Made by a program: the position numbers and the translations under genes. Shown here piece after piece: positions 25,538 to 38,600 of a stretch of 64,000 nt of DNA. Under the pieces are notes generated by a model that worked only from the letters and a program-made list of their open reading frames with translations, was not told the origin of the DNA and made no database searches. Origin of the DNA: Aristolochia californica (lineage: Eukaryota; Streptophyta; Magnoliopsida; Piperales; Aristolochiaceae); NCBI GenBank assembly GCA_029961685.1, contig JARWKL010000009.1, forward strand, positions 14,007,237-14,071,236. The letters are read 5' to 3'. The stretch's first letter is position 1. Every line of letters begins with the position of its first letter.

Positions 25538-28500
25538 GAAATTCCACTAGTTCAACAACCCCAATAGATTGGAATTTGATAAGAAAGAGATTTTTCTACA
25601 CATGCTTTAAAAAATGGATATGCATGCTTGGAACATGTTAAAGATGCAAATGACCTATGGAACCAAATCTTTTAAAAAGAATAACAAACCGCTCAAGGAA
25701 TTCTCAAGTGAAAGTGCAGTGAGTTATTTGACCGAGTCAAACATGCCATTATTTTGCCCATTTACAAAAAGCCGACCTAACGATCATTGATGATTGTAAA
25801 CTGATTTATCATGCGTAACGGGCCATATTGTATTAACGAATGACTTTTTGGTTGGGATTCAACACTCAGTTAAAATTCCCTCGCCTCCCCTTTACCCGAC
25901 GATTGCAAAACCTGAAATATAAAAACTAAAAAAGTGGTTTAAATCCCTAAAAATTACAGAAACTTTTTGGAAATATCTCGCTCCATATTTGTGCATTGTG
26001 AATTTCCATTTTAGATGTGTACATTTTTGTTAAATCAAAACTTGAGCTTTCACATTTCCCTTCATCTCGTAGACAAAACAGAGAATAGATGACAACGAAA
26101 TGAAAATGTTAGACTTTGTGTATGGAAAAAATTTAAAGCAATAACAAATGTAAGTAAAGGAAATTTATTCACACACCACAAATGAACACGAAATTTTTGT
26201 CATCAAAGTTTGGGAAATTCCACTAGCACAACAACCCCAATATCTTGGAATTTGATAAGAAAAAGTTATTTCTGCACATGCTTTAAAAAATGGATATGCT
26301 TGCTTGAAACATGTTCAAGATGCAAATGACCTATGGATCAAAACCTTTTACAGAGAATAAAAAGTTGCTCAATAAATTATCAAGTGAACGTTCGGAGGGA
26401 TATTTAACCGAGTCAAACAAGCCATTATTTTTCCCATTTACAAAATGCTGACCTAACGATCATTGATGATTGTAAACTGATTTGTCATGCGTAACGGGCC
26501 ATATTTTTGTAAAGAATGACTTTTGGGTTGGGATTCAACACTTAGTTAAAAGTCCCTCGCCTCCCATTTTCCCGACGATTGCAAAACCTGATATATAAAA
26601 ACTAAAAAGAGGTTTAAATCCCTTAAAATTATAGAAACTTTTTGGAAATATCTCTCTCTATAATTTTCCGTTCTGCGTTTCCATTTAAGATGTATACTTT
26701 TTTCTTAAATCAAAACATGAGTTTTCACTTTTCCCTTCATCTCGTAGACAAAACAGAGAATAGGTGACAACGAAATGAAAATTTTAGAGTTTGTGTATGG
26801 AAAAAATTTAAAGCAATAAAAAACGTCAGGAAAGAAAATTTATTCACACACCACAAATGAACACAAAAGTTTTGTCATCCAAGTTTGGGAAATTCCACTA
26901 GCACAACAACCCCAATAGCTTGGAATTTGATAAGAAAGAGATATTTCTACACATGCTTTAAAAAATGGATATGCATGGTTGAAACATGTTAAAGATGCAA
27001 ATGACCTATGGATCCAAACCTTTTACAGAGAATAAAAAGTTGCTCAAAAAATTATCAAGTGAATGTGCGGTGGGATATTTAAACGAGTCAAACAAGCCAT
27101 TATTTTTCCCATTTACAAAAAGCTGACCTAACGATCATTGATGATTGTAAACTGATTTATCATGCGTAACGGGCCATATTTTTGTAACGAATGACTTTTT
27201 GGTTGGGATTCAACACTCAGTTAAAATTCCCTCGCCTCCCCTTTTCTTGACGATTGCAAAACCTGATATATAAAAAATAAAAAGAGGTTTAAATCCCTAA
27301 AAATTTCAGAATCTTTCTGGAAATATCTCTCTCCATATTTTTGCATTGTGTATTTCCATTTTAGATGTGTACATTTTTCTTAAATCAAAACTTGAGTTTT
27401 CACTTTTTCCTTCATCTCGTAGACAAAAAAGAGAATAAATGAGAACGAAATGAAAATTTTAGACTTTGTGTATGGAGAAAATTTAAAGCAATAACAAACG
27501 TAAGTAAAGAAAATTTATTCACACACCACATATGAACAGAAAAGTTTTGTCATCCAAGTTTGGGAAATTTTACTAGTTCAACAACCCCAATAGATTGGAA
27601 TTTGATAAGAAAGAGATTTTTCTATACATGCTTTAAAAAATGGATATACATGCTTGGAACATGTTAAAGATGCAAATGACCTATGGAACCAAACCTTTCA
27701 AAAAGAATAACAAACCGCTCAATGAATTCTCAAGTGAAAGTGCGGTGGGATATTTAACCGAGTCGAACAAGCCATTATTTTGCCCATTTTCAAAAAGTTG
27801 ACCTAACGATCATTGATGCTTGTAAACTTATTTATCATGCGTAACGGGCCATATTTTTGTAACGAATGACTTTTTGGTTGGGATTCAACACTCAGTTAAA
27901 ATTCCCTCGCCACCCCTTTTCTCGACTAGTGCAAAACCTGAAATATAAAAACTAAAAAAGAGGTTTAAATCGCTAAAAATTATAGAAACTTTTTGGAAAT
28001 ATCTCGCACTATATTTGTGCATTGTGCATTTCTATTTTAGATGTATACATTTTTCTTAAATCAAAACATGAGTTTTCACTTTTCCCTTCATCTTGTTGAC
28101 AAAACAGAGAATAGATGACAATGAAATGAAAATTTTAGACTTTGTGTATGGTGAAAATTTAAAGCAATAACAAACGTAAGTACAGAAAATTCATTCACAC
28201 ACCACAAATGAAGACAAAAGTTTTGTCATCCAAGTTTGGGAAATTCTACTAGTTCAACAGCCCCAATAGATTGGAATTTGATAAGAAAGAGATTTTTCTA
28301 CACATGCTTAAAAAAATGGATATGCATGCTTGAAACATGTTAAAGATGCAAATGACCTATGGATCCAAAACTTTTAAAAAGAATTAAAAACTTCTAGATA
28401 AATTCTCAAGTGAACGTGCAGTGGGATATTTATCCGAGTCAAACAAGCCATTATTTTGCCCATTTGCAAAAAGCTGACCTAACGATCATTGATGATTGTA

Positions 28501-29572
28501 AAGTGATTTATCATGCGTAACGGGCCATATTTTTGTGAGGAATGGCTTTTGGGTTGGCATTCAACACTCAATTAAAATTCCCTCGCCTCCCCTTTTCCCG
28601 ACGATTGCAAAACATGATATATAAAAAATAAAAAGTGGTTTAAATCCCTTAAAATTACAGAAACTTTTTGGAAATGTCTCTCTCTATAATTTTCCATTGT
28701 GCGTTTCAATTTTAGATGTATACTTTTTTCTTAAATATAAACATGAGTTTTCACTTTTCCTTTCTTCTCGGAGACGAAACATAGAATAGGTGACAACGAA
28801 ATGAAAATTTTAGAGTTTGTGTATGGAAAAAATTTAAAGCAATAAAAAACGTAAGTAAAGAAAATTGATTCACACACCACAAATGAACACAAAAGTTTTG
28901 TCATCCAAGTTTGGGAAATTCCACTAGTTCAACAACCCCAATAGATTGGAATTTGATAAGAAAGAGATTTTTCTACACATGCTTTAAAAAATGGATATGC
29001 ATGCTTGGAACATGTTAAAGATGCAAATGACCTATGGAACCAAATCTTTTAAACAGAATAACAAACCGCTCAAGGAATTCTCAAGTGAAAGTGCGGTGAG
29101 ATATTTGACTGAGTCAAACAAGCCATTATTTTGCCCATTTACAAAAAGCTGACCTAACGATCATTGATGATTGTAAACTGATTTATCATGCGTAACGGGC
29201 CATATTGTATTAACGAATGACTTTTTGGTTGGGATTCAACACTCAGTTAAAATTCCCTCGCCTCCCCTTTTCCCGACGATTGCAAAACCTGAATTATAAA
29301 AACTAAAAAAGTGGTTTAAATACCTAAAAATTACAGAAACTTTTTGGAAATATCTCGCTCAATATTTGTGCATTGTGAATTTCCATTTTAGATGTGTACA
29401 TTTTTGTTAAATCAAAACTTGAGTTTTCACATTTCCCTTCATCTCGTAGACAAAACAGAGAATAGATGACAACGGAATGAAAATTTTAGACTTTGTGTAT
29501 GGAGAAAATTTAAAGCAATAAATTTATTCACACACCACGAATGAATACGAAATTTTTGTCATCATAGTTTGG
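25538..29572. repeat. Six monomers with an internal five-unit-spaced duplication
   Basis: Units start at 25538 (class 3), 26214 and 26889 (class 1), 27564 (3), 28240 (4) and 28915 (3). The segment about 25266-26420 matches about 28643-29780: shared variants are ggaaatgtctctc, ttctcggagacgaaac, gattcacacacc, tggaaccaaatc, gctcaaggaattc, catattgtattaac, and caatatcttgg with aaaagttatttctgc. The 28915 unit is 658 bp: 18 bp (starting caaacgtaag) are missing near 29520, which brings caataa next to atttattc. Confidence 0.9.
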
Positions 29573-32271
29573 GAAATTCCACTAGCACAACAACCCCAAT
29601 ATCTTGGAATTTGATAAGAAAAAGTTATTTCTGCACATGCTTTAAAAAATGGATATGCTTGCTTGAAACATGTTCAAGATGCAAATGACCTATGGATCAA
29701 AACCTTTTACAGAGAATAAAAAGTTGCTCAATAAATTATCAAGTGAACGTGCAGAGGGATATTTAACCGAGTCAAACAAGCCATTATTTTGCCCATTAAC
29801 AAAAAGCTGACCCAATGATCATTGATGATTGTAAACTGATTTATCATGCGTAACGGGCAACATTTTGTAAGGAATGACTTTGGGGTTTGGATTCAACACT
29901 CAGTTAAAATTCCCTCGCCTCCCCTTTTCCCGACGATTGTAAAACCTGATATATAAAAACTAAAAAGAGGTTTAAATCCCTTAAAATTACAAAAACTTTT
30001 TGGAAATATCTCACTCTATAATTTTCCATAGTGCGTTTCCATTTTAGATGTATACTTTTTTCTTAAATCAACACATGAGTTTTCACTTTTCCCTTCATCT
30101 CCTAGACAAAACAGAGAATAGGTGACAATGAAATGAAAATTTTAGAGTTTGTGTATCAAAAATTTAAAGCAATAAAAAACCAAAGTGAAGAAAATTTATT
30201 TACACTCCACAAATGAACACAAAAGCTTTCTCATCCAAGTTTGGGAAATTCCACTAGCACCACAACCCCAATAGCATGGAATTTGATAAGAAAGAGATAT
30301 TTCTACACATACTTTAAAAAATGGATATGCATGCTTGGAACATGTTAAAGATGCAAATGACCTATGGATCCAAACCTTTTAAAAAGAATTACAAACCGCT
30401 CAATGAATTTTAAAGTGAAAGTGTGGTGGGATATTTAACCGAGCCAAACAAGCCATTATTTTGCCCATTTACAAAAAGCTTACCTAACGATCATTGATGA
30501 TTGTAAACTGATTTATCACGCGTAACGGGCCATTTTTTTGTAAGGAATGACTTTTGGGTTGGGATTCAATACTCAGTTAAAATTCCCTCGCCTCCCCTTT
30601 TCCCGACGATTGCAAAACCAGATATATAAAAACTAAAAAAAAGGTTTAAATTCCTAAAAATTACAGAAACTTTTTTGAATTATCTCGCTCCATATTTGTG
30701 CATTGTGCATTTCCTATTTAGATGTGTACTTTTTTCTTAAATCAAAACTTGAGTTTTCACTTTTCCCTTCATCTCGTAGACAAAACAGAGAATAGATGAA
30801 AATGAAATGAAAATTTTAGACTTTGTGTATGGAGAAAATTTAAAGCAATAAAATCCGTAAATAAAGAAAATTTATTCACACACAACAAATGAAGACAAAA
30901 GTTTTGTCATCCAAGTTTGGGAAATTCCACTAGTTCAACAACGCCAACAGATTGGAATTTGATAAGAAAGAGATTTTTCTACACATGCTTTAAAAAATGG
31001 ATAAGCATGCTTGGAACGTGTTCAAGATGCAAATGACCTGTGGATCCAAACCTTTTAAACAGAATAACAAACCGCTCTATGAATTCTCAAGTGAAAGTGC
31101 GGTGGGATACTTAACCGAGTCAAACAAGCCATTATTTTGCCCATTTACAAAAAGCTGACCTAACGATCATTGATGATTGTAAACTGATTTATCATGCGTA
31201 ACGGGCCATTTATTTGTAAGGAATGACTTTTGGGTTGGGATTCAACACTCAGTTAAAATTCCCTCGCCTCCCCTTTTCCCGACGATTGCAAAACCTGAAA
31301 TATAAAAACTAAAAAAGAGGTTTAAATTCCTAAAAATTACATAAACTTTTTTGAAATATCTCGCTCCATATTTGTGCATTGTGCATTTCCATTTTAGATG
31401 TGTACATTTTTCTTAAATCAAAACTTGAGTTTTCACTTTTCCCTTCATCTAGTAGACAAAACAGAGAATAGATGAAAACGAAATGAAAATTTTAGACTTT
31501 GTGTATGGAGAAAATTTAAAGCAATAAAAAAAGTAAGTAAATTAAATTTATTCACACACAACAAATGAAGACAAAAGTTTTGTCATCCAAGTTTGGGAAA
31601 TTCCACTAGTTCAACAACCCCAATAGATTGGAATTTGATAAGAAAGAGATTTTTCTACACATGCCTTAAAAAATGGATATGCATGCTTGAAACAGGTTAA
31701 AGATGCACATGATCTATGGATCCAAACCTTTTAAAAAGAATAAAAAACTTCTCATTAAATTCTCAAGTGAACGTGCGGTGGGATATTTAACCGAGTCAAA
31801 CAAGCCATTATTTTGCCCATTTACAAAAAGCTGACCTAACGATCATTGATGATTGTAAAGTGATTTATCATGCGAAACGGGCCATATTTTTTTAAGGAAT
31901 GACTTTTGGGTTGGGATTCAACACTCAGTTAAAATTCCCTCACCTCCCCTTTTCCCAACGATTGCAAAACGTGATATATAAAAACGAAAAAGACGTTTAA
32001 ATCCCTTAAAATTACAGAAACTTTTTGGAAATATCTCTCTCTATAATTTTCCATTGTGCGTTTCCATTTTAGATGTATACTTTTTTCTTAAATCAAAACA
32101 TGAGTTTTCACTTTTCCCTTCATCTCGTAGACAAAACAGAGAATAGATGACAACGAAATGAAAATTTTAGAGTTTGTGTATGGAAAAAATTTAAAGCAAT
32201 AAAAAACGTAAGGAAAGAAAATTTATTCACACACCACAAATGAACACAAAAGTTTTGTCATCCAAGTTTGG
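29573..32271. repeat. Four-unit block related to the next five-unit block, lacking one unit
   Basis: Units start at 29573 (class 1), 30245 (class 1 start, class 3 interior), 30921 (3) and 31597 (4). From about 29840 to 30310 the sequence matches about 32540-33010 (gtaacgggcaacattttg, aaaaaccaaagtgaag, gcaccacaacc with agcatgg). From about 30330 to 32271 it matches about 33700-35646 (gaattttaaagtgaaag, gagccaaac, acaacgccaacagattgg, gaaacaggttaaagatgcac). The offset changes from about 2699 to about 3375 bp within the 30245 unit, which is therefore a crossover junction. Confidence 0.9.
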
Positions 32272-35200
32272 GAAATTCCACTAGCACAACTACCCCAATA
32301 GCTTGGAATTTGATAAGAAACAGATATTTCTACACATGCTTTAAAAAATGGATATGCATGCTTGAAACATGTTAAAGATGCAAATGACCTATGGATCCAA
32401 ACAATTTAAAGAGAATAAAAAGTTGCACATTAAATTATCAAGTGAACGTGCGGTGGGATATTTAACCGAATCAAACAAGCCATTATTTTGCCCATTTACA
32501 AAAAGCTGACCTAACGATCATTGATGATTGTAAACTGATTTATCATGCGTAACGGGCAACATTTTGTAAGGAATGACTTTTGGGTTTGGATTCAACACTC
32601 AGTTAAAATACCCTCGCCTCCCCTTTTCCCGACGATTGTAAAACCTGATATATAAAAACTAAAAAGACGTTTAAATCCCTTAAAATTACAAAAACTTTTT
32701 GGAAATATCTCACTCTATAATTTTCCATAGTGCATTTCCATTTTAGATGTATACTTTTTTCTTAAATCAAAACTTGAGTTTTCACTTTTCCCTTCTTCTC
32801 GTAGACAAAACAGAGAATAGGTGACAACGAAATGAAAATTTTAGAGTTTGTGTATCGAAAATTTAAAGCAATAAAAAACCAAAGTGAAGAAAATTTATTC
32901 ACACACCACAAATGAACACAAAAGTTTTGTCATCCAAGTTTGGGAAATTCCACTAGCACCACAACCCCAATAGCATGGAATTTGATAAGAAAGAGATATT
33001 TCTACACATGCTTTAAAAAATGGATATGCATGGTTGAAACAAGTTAAGGAAGCAAATGACCTATGGATCCAAACCTTTTATAGAGAATAAAAAGTTGCTC
33101 ATTAAATTATGAAGTGAACGTGCGGTGGTTTATTTAACAGAGTCAAACAAGCCATTATTTTGCCCATTTACAAAAAGCTGACCTAACGATCATTGATGAT
33201 TGTAAACTGATTTATCATGCGTAACGGGCCATATTTTTGTAACTAATGACTTTTTGGTTGGGATTCAACACTCAGTTAAAATTCTCTCGCCTCCCCTTTT
33301 CTCGACGATTGTAAAACCTGATATATAAAAACTAAAAAGAGGTTTAAATCCCTAAAAATTACAGAAACCTTTTAGAAATATCTCTCTCCATATTTGTGCA
33401 TTGTGCATTTCCATTTTTGATGTGTACATTTTTCTTAAATCAAAACTTGAGTTTTCACTTTTTCCTTCATCTCGTAGACAAAAAAGAGAATAGATGACTA
33501 CGAAATGAAAATTTTAGACTTTGTGTATGGAAAAAATTTTGAGCAATAACAATCGTAAGTAAAGAAAATTTATTCACACACCACATATGGACACAAAAAT
33601 TTTGTCATCCAAGTTTGGGAAATTCCACTAGTTCAACAACCCCAATACATTGGAATTTGATAAGAAAGAGATTTTTCTACACATGCTTTAAAAAATGGAT
33701 ATGCATGCTTGGAATATGTTAAAGATGCAAATGACCTATGGATCCAAACCTTTTAAAAAGAATAACAAACCGCTCAATGAATTTTAAAGTGAAAGTGTGG
33801 TGGGATATTTAACCGAGCCAAACAAGCCATTATTTTGCCCATTTACAAAAAGCTTACCTAACGATCATTGATGATTGTAAACTGATTTATCATGCGTAAC
33901 GGGCCATTTTTTTTGTAAGGAATGACTTTTGGGTTGGGATTCAACACTCAGTTAAAATTCCCTCGCCTCCCCTTTTCCCGACAATTGCAAAACCTGAAAT
34001 ATAAAAACTAAAAAAGCGGTTTAAATTCCTAAAAATTACAGAAACTTTTTTGAATTATCTCGCTCCATATTTGTGCATTGTGCATTTCCTATTTAGATGT
34101 GTACTTTTTTCTTAAATCAAAACTTGAGTTTTCACTTTTCCCTTCATCTCGTAGACAAAACAGAGAATAGATGAAAACAAAATGAACATTTTAGACTTTG
34201 TGTATGGAGAAAATTTAAAGCAATAAAAAACGTAAGTAAAGAAAATTTATTCACACACAAAAAATGAAGACAAAAGTTTTGTCATCCAAGTTTGGGAAAT
34301 TCCACTAGTTCAACAACGCCAACAGATTGGAATTTGATAAGAAAGAGATTTTTCTACACATGCTTTAAAAAATGGATATGCATGCTTGGAACATGTTCAA
34401 GACGCAAATGACGTATGGATCCAAACCTTTTAAACAGAATAACAAACCGCTCTATGAATTCTCAAGTGAAAGCGCGGTGGGATATTTAACCGTGTCAAAC
34501 AAGCCATTATTTTGCCCATTAACAAAAAGCTGACCTAACTATCATTGATGATTGTAACCTGATTTATCATGCGTAACGGGCCATTTATTTGTAAGGAATG
34601 ACTTTTGGGTTGGGATTCAACACTTAGTTAAAATTCCCTCGCCTCCCCTTTTCCCGACGATTGCAAAACCTGAAATATAAAAACTAAAAAAGAGGTTTAA
34701 ATTCCTAAAAATTACATAAACTTTTTTGAAATATCTCGCTCCATATTTGTGCATTGTGCATTTCCATTTTAGATGTGTACATTTTTCTTAAATCAAAACT
34801 TGAGTTTTCACTTTTCCCTTCATCTCGTAGACAAAACAGAGAATAGATGAAAACGAAATGAAAATTTTAGACTTTGTGTATGGAGAAAATTTAAAGCAAT
34901 AAAAAACATAAGTAAATAAAATTTATTCACACACAACAAATGAGGACAAAAGTTTTGTCATCCAAGTTTGGGAAATTCCACTAGTTCAACAACCCCAACA
35001 GATTGGAATTTGATAAGAAAGAGATTTTTCTACACATGCTTTAAAAAATGGATATGCATGCTTGAAACAGGTTAAAGATGCACATGACCTATGGATCCAA
35101 ACCTTTTAAAAAGAATAAAAAACTTCTCATTAAATTCTCAAGTGAACGTGCAGTGGGATATTTAACCGAGTCAAACAAGCCATTATTTTGCCCATTTACC

Positions 35201-35646
35201 AAAAGCTGAGCTAACGATCATTGATGATTGTAAAGTGATTTATCATGCGTGACGGGCCATACTTTTTTCAGGAATGACTTTTGGGTTGGGATTCAACACT
35301 CAGTTAAAATTCCCTCACCTCCCCTTTTCCCAACGATTGCAAAACCTGATATATAAAAACGAAAAAGAGCTTTAAATCCCTTAAAATTACATAAACTTTT
35401 TGGAAATATCTCTCTCTATAATTTTCCATTGTGCGTTTCCATTTTAGATGTATACTTTTTTCTTAAATCAAAACATGAGTTTTCACTTTTCCCTTCATCT
35501 CGAAGACAAAACAGAGAATAGATGACAAAGAAATGAAAATTTTAGAGTTTGTGTATGGAAAAAATTTAAAGCAATAAAAAACGTAAGTGAAGAAAATTTA
35601 TTCACAGACCACAAATTAACACAAAAGTTTTTTCATCCAAGTTTGA
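32272..35646. repeat. Five-unit block, class 1-1-3-3-4
   Basis: Units start at 32272 and 32944 (class 1), 33619 and 34296 (class 3) and 34972 (class 4). This is the fuller version of the preceding block. The tail of 34972, like that of 31597, combines gaatagatgac with tagagtttgtg, a combination not usual elsewhere, so the similarity reaches the end of the fifth unit. Class 3 units here are preceded by acaccacatatgg or a gaagacaaaag variant. Confidence 0.9.
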
Positions 35647-38600
35647 GAAATTCCACTAGCACAACAACCCAATAGCTTGGAATTTGATAAGAAAGAGATA
35701 TTTCTACACATGCTTTAAAAAATGGACATGCAAGCTTGAAACATGTTAAAGATGCAAATGACCTATGGATCCAAACCTTTTAAAGAGAATAAAAAGTTTC
35801 TCATTAAATTATCAAGTGAACGTGCGGAGGGATATTTAACCGAGTCAAACAAGCCATTATTTTGCCCATTTACAAAAAGCTGACCTAACGATCATTGATG
35901 ATTGTAACCCGATTTATCATTTGTAACGGGCCATATTTTTGTACGAATGACTTTTTGGTTGCGATTCAGCACTCAGTTAAAATTCCCTCGCCTCCCCTTT
36001 TCCCGACGATTGCAAAACCAGATATATAAAAACTAAAACGAGGTTTAAATCCCTAAAAATTATAAAATTTTTTTGAAAATATCTCTCTCCATATTTGTGC
36101 ATTGTGCATTTCCATTTTAGTTGTGTACATTTTTCTTAAATCAAAACTTGAGTTTTCACTTTTTCCTTCATCTCGTAGACAAAAAAGAAAATAGATGACA
36201 ACGAAATGAAAATTTTAGACATTGTGTATGGAGAAAATTTAAAGCAATAACAAACGTAAGTAAAGAAAACTTATTCACACATCACAAATGAACACAAAAA
36301 TTTTGTCATCCCAGGTTGGGAAATTCCACTAGTTCATCAACCTCAATAGATTGGAATTTGATAAGAAAGAGATTTTTCTACACATGCTTTAAAAAATGGA
36401 TATGCATGCTTGGAACATGTTAAAGATGCAAATGACCTATGGATCCAAATCTTTTAAAGAGAATAAAAAGTTGCCCATTAAATTATCAAGTGAACGTGCG
36501 GTGGGATATTTAACCGAGTCAAACAAGCCATTATTTTGCCCATTTACAAAAAGCTGACCTAACGATCATTGATGATTGTAAACTGATTTATCATGCGTAA
36601 CGGGCCATATTTTTGTAAAGAATGACTTTTTTGTTGAGATTCAACACTCAGTTAAAATTCTCTCACCTCCCCTTTTCCCGACGATTGCAAAACCTGATAT
36701 ATAAAAACTAAAAAGAGGTTTAAATCCCTAAAAATTACAGAAACTTTCTGGAAATATCTCTCTCCATATTTGTGCATTGTGCATTTCCATTATAGCTATG
36801 TGCATTTTTCTTAATTCAAAACTTGAGTTTACAATTTTTCCTTCATCTCATAGACAAAAAAGATAATAGATGAAAACGAAATGAAAATTTTACACTTTGT
36901 GTATGGAGAAAATTTAAAGCAATAAAAAACGTAAGTAAATAAAATTTATTCACAAACCACAAATGAACACAAAAGTGTTGTCATCCATGTTTGGGAAATT
37001 CCACCAGTTCAACAACCTCAATAGATTGGAATTTGATAAGAAAGTGATTTTTCTACACATGCTTTAAAAAATGGATATGCATGCTTGGAACATGTTAAAG
37101 ATACAAATGACCTATGGATCAAAACCTTTTAAAAAGAAAAACAAACCTCCCATTGAATTCTCAAGTGAACGTGCGGTGGGATATTTAACCGAGTCATACA
37201 AGCCATTATTTTGCCCATTTACAAAAAGCTGACCTAACGATCATTGATGATTGTAAACTTATTTATCATGCATAACGGGCCATATTTTTGTAAGGAATGA
37301 CTTTTGGGTTGGGATTCAACACTCAGTTAAAATTCCCTCGCCTCCCCTTTTCCCGACAATTGCAAAACTTGATATATAAAAACTAAAAAGAGGTTTAAAT
37401 CTGTTAATATTACAGAAATTTTTTGGAAATATCTCTCTCTATAATTTTCCATTGTGTGTTTCCATTTTAGATGTGTACTTTTTTCTTAAATCAAAACATG
37501 AGTTTTCACTTTTCCCTTGATCTCGTAGACAAAACAGTGAATAGGTGACAACGAAATGAAAATTTTAGAGTTTGTGTATGGAAAAAATTTTAAGCAACAA
37601 AAAATGTAAGTAAAGAAAATTTATTCACACACCACAAATGAACACAAAAGTTTTTTCATCCACGTTTGGGAAATTCCACTAGCACAACAACCCCAATAGC
37701 TTGGAATTTTATAAGAAAGAGATATTTCTACACATGCTTTAAAAAATGGATATGCATGCTTGAAACATGTTAAAGATGCAAATGACCTATGGATCTAAAC
37801 CTTTTAAAGAGAATAAAAAGTTGCTCATTAAATTATCAAGTGGCTGGGATATTTCACTGAGTCAAACAAGCCATTATTTTGCCCATTTACAAAAAGCTGA
37901 CCTAACGATCATTGATGATTTTAAACTGATTTATCATGCGTAACGGGCCATATTTTTGTAACGAATGACTTTTTGGTTGGGATTCAACACTCAGTTAAAA
38001 TTCCCTCGTCTCCCCTTTTGCCTACGATTGCAAAACCTGATATATAAAAGCTAAAAAGAGATTTAAATCCCTAAAAATTACAGAAACATGTTGGAAACAA
38101 CTCTCTCCATATTTGTGCATTGTACATTTCCATTTTCGATGTGTACATTTTTCTTAAATCAAAACTTGACTTTTCAGTTTTTCCTACATCTCGTAGACAA
38201 AAAAGAGAAGAGATGAAAATGAAATGAAAATTTAAAGCAATAACAAACATAAGTAAAGAAAATTTATTCACACACCACAAATGAACACAAAAGTTTTGTC
38301 ATCAGAGTTTGGGAAATTCCACTAGTTCAACAACCTCAATAGATTGGAATTTGATAAGAAAGAGATTTTTGCACACATGCTTTAAAAAATGGATATGCAT
38401 GCTTGGAACATGTTAAAGATGCAAATGACGTATGGATCCAAACCTTTTAAAAAGAATAACAAACTGGTCATTGACTTCTCAAGTGAAAGTGCGGTGGGAT
38501 ATTTAACAGAGTCAAACAAGCCATTATTTTGCCCATTTACAAAAAGCTGACCTAACGATCATTGATGATTGTAAACTGATTCATCATGCATAACGGGCCA

